Notes: generated by a model not told the origin, from the sequence alone. A stretch of DNA of 8,667 nucleotides from DATKWS01 sp035529435 (GCA_035529435.1 DATKWS010000253.1:1-8667), one strand, 5' to 3'. Shown: positions 1-6,069, counted from the first letter of the stretch. Program-made: numbers and translations.

Positions 1-180
1 ATCGTCGACCGCCACCCCCGTGTCGAAGCGGCCGTCGAGCTCGTTGAAGATGAAGTCGGCCAGATCGACCCAGATGTCGTTCTCGGCGTACACGTATACC
101 CGCTTGGGGGACCGCTCGGCGATCCTGACCTTGTCGCCGAATTTCTCGGCTATCCTCTTCTTTACTTCTTCCTTCGTCAT
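1..180 (-). CDS. NuoC/30-kDa-like complex subunit, N-terminal 60 residues (runs off left edge)
   Basis: Reading the minus strand from the ATG at 180 gives 60 open codons to the window edge: MTKEEVKKRIAEKFG, then a basic/aromatic stretch with VYVYAENDIWVD, ending in RFDTGVAVDD. The short charged helix, a strand, and the late R-x-D-x-x-V-A-V-D region resemble the start of the 30-kDa (NuoC / HycE N-terminal / EchD) family. In that family the protein sits beside the NuoB-type subunit in the peripheral arm. It follows the NuoB-like gene after 41 nt, the usual order in complex I and group 4 hydrogenase operons, and this context carries much of the call. The Shine-Dalgarno site (GAG about 5 nt upstream) is weak. 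The C-terminal part and any fusion to the NuoD/HycE large subunit lie outside the window. Confidence 0.72.
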   Translation of the reverse strand, partial: MTKEEVKKRIAEKFGDKVRIAERSPKRVYVYAENDIWVDLADFIFNELDGRFDTGVAVDD

Positions 181-199
181 CTCGTCTCTGTTCCATCCC

Positions 200-215
200 C
201 GCCCGTCGGCGGGCG
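200..215 (-). other. Small intercistronic hairpin
   Basis: In the 41-nt gap between the NuoB-like stop (222) and the NuoC-like start (180), a perfect 6-bp GC stem (CGCCCG/CGGGCG) closes a 4-nt loop. No U-run follows on the minus strand, so it is not an intrinsic terminator. It could slow mRNA decay or tune translation of the downstream gene. This is the longest gap within the otherwise tightly packed operon. It could be chance in GC-rich DNA. Confidence 0.35.
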
Positions 216-221
216 AATAAT

Positions 222-635
222 CTAAAGCGTTCCCAGTACCTTCACAACGCCGGCTATGATCGTCTCCGGCTTCGGCGGGCATCCCGGTATGTAGGCGTCG
301 ACCGGTATATACTTGTCGACGGGGCCAACCACGTTGTACCCGTCGCGGAATATCCCGCACCGGCATCCGCACGCGCCGAACACGATCACCTTGACCGGCT
401 TCGGCGCCGCCTCGTAGAGCCGTTTCAGGCGGGGCAGGCAGGCCTTGGTGACGGGACCGCTGATAAGGAGCACGTCGGCGTGCCGGATGCTGCCGACGAG
501 CAGGATGCCGAAGCGCTCGACATCGTACCGCGGTGTGAGGGCGTCGAGAATCTCGATGTCACAGTTGTTGCACGCTCCCGTGTTGACATGGAACACCCAC
601 GGGGATTTCTTGAGTGCCTTGAGGGCCAGTGACAT
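222..635 (-). CDS. NuoB/HycG/EchC-type [4Fe-4S] small subunit
   Basis: This 137-residue protein has the 20-kDa complex I/group 4 hydrogenase small-subunit fold, which holds the proximal (N2-type) 4Fe-4S cluster and passes electrons to the large-subunit active site. The cluster ligands are visible as C22-x2-C25 in GACNNCDIEILDALTPRYD, C89 in FGACGC, and C119 in IPGCPPKPE. C22-x2-C25 rather than the adjacent CC pair of true NuoB, together with the ALTPRYDVERFG stretch, favours the hydrogenase-type branch (HycG/EchC) over respiratory NuoB. It is short and has no signal peptide, as expected for a cytoplasmic peripheral-arm subunit. Two extra cysteines, C91 and C93, sit beside C89 (ACGCRCG). A good Shine-Dalgarno site (GGAGG, 641-646 region) sits about 6 nt upstream of the ATG. 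The NuoH-like gene ends 16 nt upstream. The family call is firm; the end reaction depends on the unseen large subunit. Confidence 0.93.
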   Translation of the reverse strand: MSLALKALKKSPWVFHVNTGACNNCDIEILDALTPRYDVERFGILLVGSIRHADVLLISGPVTKACLPRLKRLYEAAPKPVKVIVFGACGCRCGIFRDGYNVVGPVDKYIPVDAYIPGCPPKPETIIAGVVKVLGTL

Positions 636-651
636 GCCTCTCCTCCGCTGC

Positions 652-1584
652 CTAGTACCCCAGCGCAGCCAGGATCATCGCTATAATAGACAGCGCGAAC
701 ATCGGACCCCAGAAGAATCTGACCGCCTGGTCGATCCGCACCCGGGGATTCGTGTTCTTTATCAACACCACAATGACCACGATCGCGACGTACTTCAGGA
801 TCGAGGTCAGGATTCTCCAACCGGTGAAGGCGATACCGCCCCAGAATATCGTAATGAGAAATATCGGCAGCACGAAGAACATCATCGCCATGTTCAGCTT
901 GACGATGGCGAGGGCGCCGCCCGAGTACTCGATGTGCGATCCGCCGGCCAGCTCCGTCTCAGCCTCGGGGATATCGAACGGGATGAACGTGAGTTTCGCC
1001 TGCATGCAGAATATCGTCACGATGAAAGCGATGACTCCCGAGACGCTCCCCAGCATGATCCCTTCCTGCGCCTGGTGCTGTATGATGCTCTCCAGCGAGA
1101 AGCTTCCGACCTTGTACACGGTTGTCAGCACCGCGATCACGAGTGGGAGCTCGTACGCGAAGAGGAGCTTCATCTCGCGGCTCGCGCCGAGTATGCCGAG
1201 CGGGTTGCCCGATGCGCTGGCGCCCAGGATCATCGCGATCGCCGGGATCGTCAGGACGTAGAGTACGACGATCGTATCACCGATAAACGAGGAGGAGGGA
1301 TCGAGATTGACACGCCAGAGGATCGTCGAGGCGAGCGTGGCGGCGGCGAGGCCCACCAGCGGCATCAGCAGGAACCCGGTCCGCCTTGCACCGGCCGGCA
1401 CCACGATCTCCTTGCCGAGCAGCTTCACCATATCGGCGAACGGCTGGTACCAGGGCGGCCCGACCCGCCACTGCACCCTCGCGGTGACCTTGCGGTCGAC
1501 CCACGTGGTCAACAGCCCCACGACCGCAGAAAACAGCAGCCCGGGAAATATCAGGTAACTGAACAGGTAACTCGCTGCTTCCAT
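652..1584 (-). CDS. NuoH/HycD/EchB-type membrane subunit
   Basis: This 310-residue polytopic protein is the membrane subunit that docks the peripheral arm and links it to ion translocation in complex I and group 4 hydrogenases. About eight hydrophobic segments are visible. Family hallmarks in order are: DRKVTARVQWRVGPP (30-44) followed by QPFADMVKLLGKE (47-59); SREMKLLFAYELP with Glu145 (135-147); PFDIPEAETELAGG (202-215) with the acidic cluster and HIEYSGG after it; and RIDQAVRFFWG near residues 283-293. These conserved acidic loops line the quinone/proton-transfer region in complex I. The SREM-YELP form resembles hydrogenase-type homologues more than NuoH. The ATG at 1584 has GGAG about 7 nt upstream, and the ferredoxin gene ends 12 nt before it. 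Length matches the family (about 300-330). The family is clear; whether it pumps protons or sodium is not visible. Confidence 0.95.
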   Translation of the reverse strand: MEAASYLFSYLIFPGLLFSAVVGLLTTWVDRKVTARVQWRVGPPWYQPFADMVKLLGKEIVVPAGARRTGFLLMPLVGLAAATLASTILWRVNLDPSSSFIGDTIVVLYVLTIPAIAMILGASASGNPLGILGASREMKLLFAYELPLVIAVLTTVYKVGSFSLESIIQHQAQEGIMLGSVSGVIAFIVTIFCMQAKLTFIPFDIPEAETELAGGSHIEYSGGALAIVKLNMAMMFFVLPIFLITIFWGGIAFTGWRILTSILKYVAIVVIVVLIKNTNPRVRIDQAVRFFWGPMFALSIIAMILAALGY

Positions 1585-1596
1585 CGTCCTACTCCA

Positions 1597-2076
1597 CTAC
1601 CGTGTGAGCATGAACCGGGTGAAATACCTTCCGCCTTCCACCGCGCGCTTCTGCTTCTTCTCGAGCTCGGTGAGCTCCTCGAAGACGAGGGCGCCGGACG
1701 TGCACGTGGCGACGCACCGCGGCTCCTTCCCCTCCTCGAGGCGTTCGTGGCAGAGGTCGCACTTGGGCGAGACGTGCCACGTCGAATACATGAACATCAC
1801 ACCGAACGGGCATGACATGATACACGATTTGCACCCGACGCAGAGGTGGGGCATCCGGACGATCGTTCCGTTCTCGTCCTTCTTGATCGCCTCCTGCGGG
1901 CACACCTCGAGGCACAGGGGCGTTTCGCAGTGCCGGCAGTGGAACGGCATCAGCGCCTTCTCGCGTACACGGCCGTGCTTGAGGAGCCCCTGGTCGTGGT
2001 GTCCCTGCGCGCAGGCCGCGGCGCATGCCCGGCACCCGGTGCAGAGATTCATATTTATATAGACCCGTTTCTCCAT
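1597..2076 (-). CDS. Four-cluster ferredoxin subunit (HycB/CooF/DmsB-like)
   Basis: This 159-residue protein has exactly 16 cysteines, at 12, 15, 18, 22, 47, 50, 55, 59, 79, 82, 85, 89, 106, 109, 121 and 125. They form the standard arrangement of the DMSO-reductase iron-sulfur subunit family, which folds four [4Fe-4S] clusters with crosswise pairing of the outer motifs. Recognisable pieces are CTGCRACAAAC, CRHCETPLCLEVCP, CVGCKSCIMSCPFG and CDLC...CVATC. Such proteins pass electrons between a molybdopterin-type subunit and a hydrogenase or membrane module (HycB in formate hydrogenlyase, CooF in CO-linked hydrogenase). The position here, directly after the NuoG-like gene and before the NuoH-like gene, fits that role. 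The ATG lies only 2 nt past the upstream stop (TGATCATG), so translational coupling is likely, with a modest AAGG site inside the upstream gene. No signal peptide is seen, so it should be cytoplasmic. Confidence 0.93.
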   Translation of the reverse strand: MEKRVYINMNLCTGCRACAAACAQGHHDQGLLKHGRVREKALMPFHCRHCETPLCLEVCPQEAIKKDENGTIVRMPHLCVGCKSCIMSCPFGVMFMYSTWHVSPKCDLCHERLEEGKEPRCVATCTSGALVFEELTELEKKQKRAVEGGRYFTRFMLTR

Positions 2077-2078
2077 GA

Positions 2079-3887
2079 TCAGCCTTTTTCGCTCCCGCCG
2101 CCCAGCGTCACCGGCACGGGGCCGAGAGTGATCTCGCCGCTCCGTGCATCGAGTTTCCAGGGGAAGAGCTTCCGTACTTCGGGGAAATGGATCGTCCCGC
2201 CCACGACATTCCCCTTCAATTTATCCGTTACCTTCACCTTCAACGCCGCATCGCCGCCCTCCGAGGATACCGTCACGCGGTCGCCGCCGGCAAGCTTTCT
2301 CCCATCGGCCAGCTCGCGGGAAACCATCAGGAGCGGCTCGGAGCATGTCACGGCGGACCAGTGGAAGTTGCGGCTCAGCGAGCCGTCCGCCACGTGGACC
2401 GGTTCGCTCCACGGGATGAGGACCGTATCGGCCGCATCGAGCGCCCCCAGCATCTCGCGATACGCCGACCAGTCATCGGCGAGGGAGGTGCATGCGGGTT
2501 TGCGCGCCGCTGCGGGGTTGCGCGCCGCCGCGGGTGTTGCGGGAGCGGCGGGTGTCAGCTCGACCCCCATCTCCCGCGCGAGCGCGATCAGGAACTCACC
2601 GTCGGTGATGGTCCCGCCGGGAGGCGCGATCGTCTCGCTGCGAACCAGCTCCTCGCCGAACGCGGGCAACACCGTTCCCTTCTTCTCGATGAGGGCGGCG
2701 GCTGGGATCACGATGTTGGAACGCGCCGCCGTCTGCCCCCAGAAGAGCTGCGTGGAGAGGGTGAATTTCTTTTCCCTGAGCGCATCCTCGATCGGTGCGG
2801 CGGGATACACGGAGAAGAGATCGAGTCCGAGGATCATGAGCGCCTTGAGATCATCCCCCTCGAACGCCCCGAGAACCGTGCCGTTCCCCGAACCGGCGAT
2901 CGACGAGTAGATCCCCCATGTGTTCTGCTGCACGAAGAGCGGCGTGAATTCACGCTCTCCCGGGCAGATCCGGGTGAGGGCCTCGGCGAAGAGTGACGTC
3001 AGCGCCGGCTCGCCGAAGCGCCCGAAGATATTCGAAAGGAATGTCCGTACCATGACCGCGCCGAGCATCGATTTCGCGGCGCCCGCGATATCGTCGCGGG
3101 ATACGCCGCCGAGCGTCTCGATGGTTCCCCACTCGAGTCCGTCGACGAAGCCCTTCAGCTCGTCCGTCAGCTTGGCGCCGGAGGCCCCGGCCGCCGCCTT
3201 GAGGAGGCCCGCCGCCACGGCCGCCTCGCCGCCGGGACGGCAGCGCAGGTGCCTGTTGGCGAACCATGCGGTATGATTCAGCTCGGGGCTCACGACGATC
3301 ACTTCGCTGCCGCGCGTGCCGTACTTCGCGGGGAGCACGACCTTGGCCGTGCACGGGTGCTCGGCGAAGGCATCGCCGATCACCAGGGTGACCTGCCGGT
3401 CGCCTACCGGCTTCGCCCCGGACGGCGCCAGCCCCGATAGATCACAGGTCATGTGCACCCTGAAGAACGGTATGTCGTCCGGCGCGAACAGTGCGACATT
3501 GTCGGTACCGAGAACCTCGCGCGCGAACCGCACACTGAGTGCGGCCTCCTCGTTCGTGAGGTTGTCGCCGAGCAGGATGCCGATGCTGCCGCCACCCGAT
3601 TCTTCCTTTATCGCGGCGAGATTCTTCGCCGCCTCCTGGATCGCCGCTTCCAGGGTCGTGCGTTCCCCGAGTACGAATGCGTAGTTGAGACGTTTGGGAT
3701 GACTGATGAACTCGACAATGGCGTTGCCGCGCGCGCAGAGGCTTCCCGCGTACTTGGAGTCCCCGCTCTTGTCCCAGTCGAGGGAGAGAAGGGTGTCCTT
3801 CGTGAATATCGGCCCCCGCTCCCCGCCCCGCAGAATCAACGGGCAGGCCAGAGAACAGAGGGAACAGTTGCCGCGCATCTCGTTCAT
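2079..3887 (-). CDS. NuoG-like molybdopterin-oxidoreductase-fold subunit, apparently without a Mo-ligand cysteine
   Basis: This 602-residue protein has the layout of the molybdopterin oxidoreductase superfamily. An N-terminal 4Fe-4S motif reads C8-x2-C11-x3-C15-x35-C51, followed by ARGNAIVEFISHPKRLNYA. A central Rossmann-like region carries NLTNEEAALSVRFAREVLGTDNV (about 109-131). A C-terminal dinucleotide-binding-type barrel runs from about 490 to 595. In formate dehydrogenases the motif after GTNN continues to an A-R-x-Cys/Sec-H active site. Here it continues ALFAPDDIPFF, with no Cys or Sec, so a molybdenum ligand is not seen; the nearest cysteine is C148. This suggests an electron-relay role like NuoG rather than a catalyst, which is inference. 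An Ala/Pro-rich linker at about 444-466 includes a short tandem repeat. The ATG at 3887 has GAGG 8 nt upstream; residue 4 is another possible Met start. Product name: molybdopterin oxidoreductase family / NuoG-like. Confidence 0.87.
   Translation of the reverse strand: MNEMRGNCSLCSLACPLILRGGERGPIFTKDTLLSLDWDKSGDSKYAGSLCARGNAIVEFISHPKRLNYAFVLGERTTLEAAIQEAAKNLAAIKEESGGGSIGILLGDNLTNEEAALSVRFAREVLGTDNVALFAPDDIPFFRVHMTCDLSGLAPSGAKPVGDRQVTLVIGDAFAEHPCTAKVVLPAKYGTRGSEVIVVSPELNHTAWFANRHLRCRPGGEAAVAAGLLKAAAGASGAKLTDELKGFVDGLEWGTIETLGGVSRDDIAGAAKSMLGAVMVRTFLSNIFGRFGEPALTSLFAEALTRICPGEREFTPLFVQQNTWGIYSSIAGSGNGTVLGAFEGDDLKALMILGLDLFSVYPAAPIEDALREKKFTLSTQLFWGQTAARSNIVIPAAALIEKKGTVLPAFGEELVRSETIAPPGGTITDGEFLIALAREMGVELTPAAPATPAAARNPAAARKPACTSLADDWSAYREMLGALDAADTVLIPWSEPVHVADGSLSRNFHWSAVTCSEPLLMVSRELADGRKLAGGDRVTVSSEGGDAALKVKVTDKLKGNVVGGTIHFPEVRKLFPWKLDARSGEITLGPVPVTLGGGSEKG
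2500..2535 (-). repeat. Tandem 18-nt repeat, two copies, in an Ala/Pro linker
   Basis: Two adjacent 18-nt units (2500-2517 and 2518-2535) match at 16 of 18 positions. On the coding strand they encode the repeated peptide AARNPA / AARKPA inside the NuoG-like protein, in an Ala/Pro-rich stretch between the central domain and the C-terminal barrel. The repeat keeps frame. It looks like a recent in-frame slippage or duplication in a flexible linker. Confidence 0.7.
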
Positions 3888-3906
3888 TGCGTCCGCCTCG
3901 TCTCCT

Positions 3907-4725
3907 TTATCCGAACACGTTCGGTACGTGTTTTATCTTGTCGTAACACATATCGGGCCCGTCGACGCACAGGTAGTAGTGGCCGACATTGCACCGCCCG
4001 CATTTGCCCATGCCGCAGGACATCTTGCGGTTCATCGAGAGGTAGATCTGCGGCGGTTTGTACCCGACCTCGAGCAGCTTCAGCGTCACGAACTTGAGCA
4101 TGATCTCGGGGCCGCACGATACGGCGATGCTTTTCTCGATGTTGACCTCGAGATTGTCGAGAAGGGTCGTCACGAGCCCCACGTGCCCCGTCCATCCCTT
4201 CGCGGGAACATCGATCGTGTTGGTGAATGTCACGTTGGGCGCGGCCTTGGCCCATTCCTCGTACTGGCGCCGGAAGCAGAGCTCCTCGGGCATTCGTGAG
4301 CCGTACTTGATGGCTATCTTCTTGTATTTCGATGGGTTCTCGAGTAGGGAGTAGATCAGGGAACGGAGCGGGGCGAGCCCCACACCGCCGCCGACGACCA
4401 GCACCTCGGTCCCGGCGAGCTTGTCGAGGGGATACCCCTTGCCGAATGGGCCGCGGAGCCCCACCTTTGCGCCGGGCCTCAGCTCGTGCAGGGCTTCGGT
4501 GACCTTGCCGGTCCTCAGTATCGTGATCTCCATCTTCTCCGTCACGCTCGGAGAGGAGCTGGGCGTGAACGGCGCCTCGCCGTACCCCGGCACGGTCAGC
4601 TGCATGAACTGACCCGCCTTGAACGGAATGGGACGTGAGGGCTTCAGGACGAACGTCTTGATCGTCGGCGTCTCGGTGATGACATCCTCGAGAATGGTAT
4701 CTATGGGGAAGTACGGGTTTTTCAT
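3907..4725 (-). CDS. FAD/NAD(P)-binding, 2Fe-2S oxidoreductase subunit (sulfhydrogenase gamma/AsrB/PyrK-like)
   Basis: This 272-residue ferredoxin-reductase-fold protein should take electrons from NAD(P)H, or deliver them to NAD(P)+. FAD-domain features include FKAGQFMQLTVPG (35-47) and APFTPSSSP (51-59), in place of the common R-x-Y-S/T. LRGPFGKGYPL (90-100) and the nucleotide loop VVGGGVGLAPLRSLI (110-124) follow, then the conserved SCGP (203-206). The C-terminal [2Fe-2S] ligands are C237-x4-C242-x2-C245-x7-C253 in CGMGKCGRC...YLCVDGP. This matches the gamma subunit of archaeal sulfhydrogenase, anaerobic sulfite reductase AsrB and dihydroorotate dehydrogenase PyrK. No sulfite reductase gene (asrC) or pyrD is next to it. 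It sits 16 nt after the beta/AsrA-like gene, its usual partner, and 19 nt before the NuoG-like gene. GGGAG lies about 9 nt upstream of the ATG. NAD versus NADP preference cannot be read with confidence. Confidence 0.93.
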   Translation of the reverse strand: MKNPYFPIDTILEDVITETPTIKTFVLKPSRPIPFKAGQFMQLTVPGYGEAPFTPSSSPSVTEKMEITILRTGKVTEALHELRPGAKVGLRGPFGKGYPLDKLAGTEVLVVGGGVGLAPLRSLIYSLLENPSKYKKIAIKYGSRMPEELCFRRQYEEWAKAAPNVTFTNTIDVPAKGWTGHVGLVTTLLDNLEVNIEKSIAVSCGPEIMLKFVTLKLLEVGYKPPQIYLSMNRKMSCGMGKCGRCNVGHYYLCVDGPDMCYDKIKHVPNVFG

Positions 4726-4741
4726 CCCCGGCAGCTCCCTG

Positions 4742-5794
4742 CTACGTTGAAACCTTTGCCTTCACCTTCCGGAACGACTCGCGCATATCGATACCGGCGG
4801 AGCAGGAATCGATACACCTGCCGCAGCCGGTGCAGAATATCGCCTTGTGGCTCAACACGAGGTAATCGTATTTATGAAAATAGCGATGCTTGACGCGATC
4901 GGTGAGCCGCGGCCGCGGGGTCAGCATGCCGGCCATGCGGGCGTACCCCGTCACCTGGCACGAGTCCCACGTGAAGACGCGCTGGAAGTGCTCGCCGTCG
5001 GTCTTCTGATCGTACAGCAGGAAGCAGTAACAGGTGGGGCAGATGTTGGTGCACGCCCCGCACTCGACGCACCGGGCGGCGATCTCGTCCCACACCTCGT
5101 CCGTCAACGACTCCCTGATCGTCTCGGGGAGCCCCTCGGACTTCGGAAAATCCTTGTTCTGCTCCTGGAGGTTCGCGATGACTCCCGCGCGTATCTCCTC
5201 GCGCGCCTTGACCTGCTGCTCGCGGGCCTCGGTGAAGAGGTCCTTGTTCTCATCGACGATCTTCGTGCCGCTCTCGTTGCCGGCCTCGACGAGGAATCCG
5301 CCGCTGATCTTGGCGATCGACAGCGCGAATCCGCGTTCCGGCCAGGGTTTGTTGCCGAGCAGGTTGCAGAAGCAGCTTGCGCCGCACTCCGTGCAGTCGG
5401 CCCCGATCACGAGCATCTTGTCGCGTCTGATCTTGTAGAGCGGATCGATGAAATCGCCCTCGGTCTCGATCGTGTCGACGAGCTCCATCGCGTAGATATC
5501 GCAGGCCCGCGCCCCGACGATAATGGTGACGGGGAACTTGTCCTCCTCGGGGAGCTCATCCTCATCGGGGGAAGGGTATTCGGCGACGGGACAGCGGAGG
5601 AGCTGCGCGAATCCCTTGAGCGGCTCGACGGAGCGGTACCCGCCGAGGTCGATATTCTCCGGCAGCGGGAACGTATCGACACGTTCGACGTGAAGTTTTC
5701 CCGTGTCCTCGTTCCGCGCCGGCACGAAAAGCTCTCCTACACCGGAGAGCTTCTTCAGGAGCCGCTCGAAATTTGTCGCATCAATGAAATGCAT
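4742..5794 (-). CDS. Iron-sulfur electron-transfer subunit (sulfhydrogenase beta/AsrA-like), first gene of the operon
   Basis: This 350-residue protein belongs to the sulfhydrogenase beta/AsrA family, which relays electrons from the flavoprotein partner. Visible parts in order are: VGARACDIYAMELVD (93-107); C134-x2-C137-x3-C141-x-C143 in DCTECGASCFC; a long charged stretch at about 180-230; the ferredoxin motif C242-x2-C245-x2-C248-x3-C252-P with further C255 and C257; FTWDSCQ (C279); and the last motif C321-x2-C324-x2-C327-x3-C331. C331 is followed by Ser rather than the usual Pro. It is soluble with no signal peptide. The ATG at 5794 is the first gene after the promoter near 5901-5928, with a leader of about 100 nt. 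Its Shine-Dalgarno site is weak (GAAGAG, about 5 nt upstream) and lies within a predicted hairpin, so translation may be limited. The adjacent gamma/AsrB-like gene strongly supports the assignment; sulfite reduction itself is unlikely because no asrC is present in view. Confidence 0.91.
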   Translation of the reverse strand: MHFIDATNFERLLKKLSGVGELFVPARNEDTGKLHVERVDTFPLPENIDLGGYRSVEPLKGFAQLLRCPVAEYPSPDEDELPEEDKFPVTIIVGARACDIYAMELVDTIETEGDFIDPLYKIRRDKMLVIGADCTECGASCFCNLLGNKPWPERGFALSIAKISGGFLVEAGNESGTKIVDENKDLFTEAREQQVKAREEIRAGVIANLQEQNKDFPKSEGLPETIRESLTDEVWDEIAARCVECGACTNICPTCYCFLLYDQKTDGEHFQRVFTWDSCQVTGYARMAGMLTPRPRLTDRVKHRYFHKYDYLVLSHKAIFCTGCGRCIDSCSAGIDMRESFRKVKAKVST

Positions 5795-5798
5795 TCAG

Positions 5799-5866
5799 CT
5801 CTTCTCTAAATGAAGAGACCACCGAAGTAATATTTTTAAACCAGATTCTTCCTTACCTCAGTGGCC
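5799..5866 (-). ncRNA. Structured 5' leader of the redox operon (two adjacent stem-loops)
   Basis: In the minus-strand transcript, the arm at 5866-5853 (ggccactgaggtaa) pairs along 14 positions with the arm at 5830-5817 (ttacttcggtggtc), around a 22-nt loop. Eleven pairs are Watson-Crick and three are G.U. The same three positions would be A/C mismatches in plus-strand RNA, so pairing favours the operon-sense transcript. It is followed by a second stem, CTCTTC/GAAGAG (5817-5812 with 5804-5799), around a 7-nt loop. That stem includes the only Shine-Dalgarno-like sequence for the first gene. No T-run follows, so the arrangement suggests translational rather than transcriptional control. I do not recognise a known riboswitch class. 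The structure is hand-folded. Confidence 0.45.
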
Positions 5867-5900
5867 CAACCCCTCACTTCTGAAGAAACGACAACCGCTA

Positions 5901-5928
5901 ATTATCTACAGGCAGCCGGTGTTGTCAA
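5901..5928 (-). promoter_or_regulatory. Sigma70-type promoter of the redox operon
   Basis: On the minus strand, TTGACA (5928-5923, six of six consensus) is followed after 16 nt by GATAAT (5906-5901, five of six). The expected start is near 5894, giving a leader of about 100 nt before the ATG at 5794. A/T tracts lie just upstream (about 5930-5970), which could act as an UP-like element. It is the best promoter match in the window and sits in the only sizeable gap before the operon. Confidence 0.75.
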
Positions 5929-6023
5929 GATTTTTTCTCAGGGAAAATTGAATTTTTCCGTTTTTCTTATAGGGATTGCCGGCGATTTTACTGATATTCT
6001 GCGGGATGAAATTCGGCTACGGC

Positions 6024-6049
6024 TGAATGTAAAGCGAGCTTTACATTCA
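6024..6049. promoter_or_regulatory. Perfect 26-bp palindrome, possible operator
   Basis: TGAATGTAAAGC and its exact reverse complement flank a 2-nt centre (GA), giving 12-bp perfect arms. No U-run follows on either strand, so it is a poor terminator. Its centre is about 110 bp upstream of the operon -35 box and about 100 bp past the stop of the membrane-protein gene. The form suits a dimeric regulator binding from an upstream activator or looping position. A remnant of a small mobile or REP-like element is also possible. No specific regulator family is assigned. Confidence 0.55.
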
Positions 6050-6069
6050 CTCTCAATGTCGGGAGTGAA
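6046..6069. other. Second inverted repeat overlapping the palindrome
   Basis: TTCACTCTC (6046-6054) and GGGAGTGAA (6061-6069) can pair over nine positions, one a wobble on the plus strand, around a 6-nt loop. It shares TTCA (6046-6049) with the right arm of the 26-bp palindrome, so the two full hairpins cannot form together. Function is unknown. Confidence 0.4.

Noticed and set aside
445..1815. Long plus-strand open frame of 456 codons
   Set aside because: It lies antisense across the NuoB-, NuoH- and ferredoxin-like genes, which have clear motifs. Its product is low-complexity and rich in Arg, His, Asp and Glu, as expected from an antisense frame in GC-rich DNA.
4742..5794. Anaerobic sulfite reductase operon (asrABC)
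   Set aside because: The AsrA- and AsrB-like pair is present, but the next gene is NuoG-like rather than a siroheme sulfite reductase, and the following genes are hydrogenase/complex I-type.
5943..5972. Terminator-like GGAAAA...TTTTCC followed by a T-rich run on the plus strand
   Set aside because: The stem is only 6 bp and AT-rich, and no plus-strand gene lies upstream to be terminated. It is better read as A/T-rich promoter-upstream DNA.
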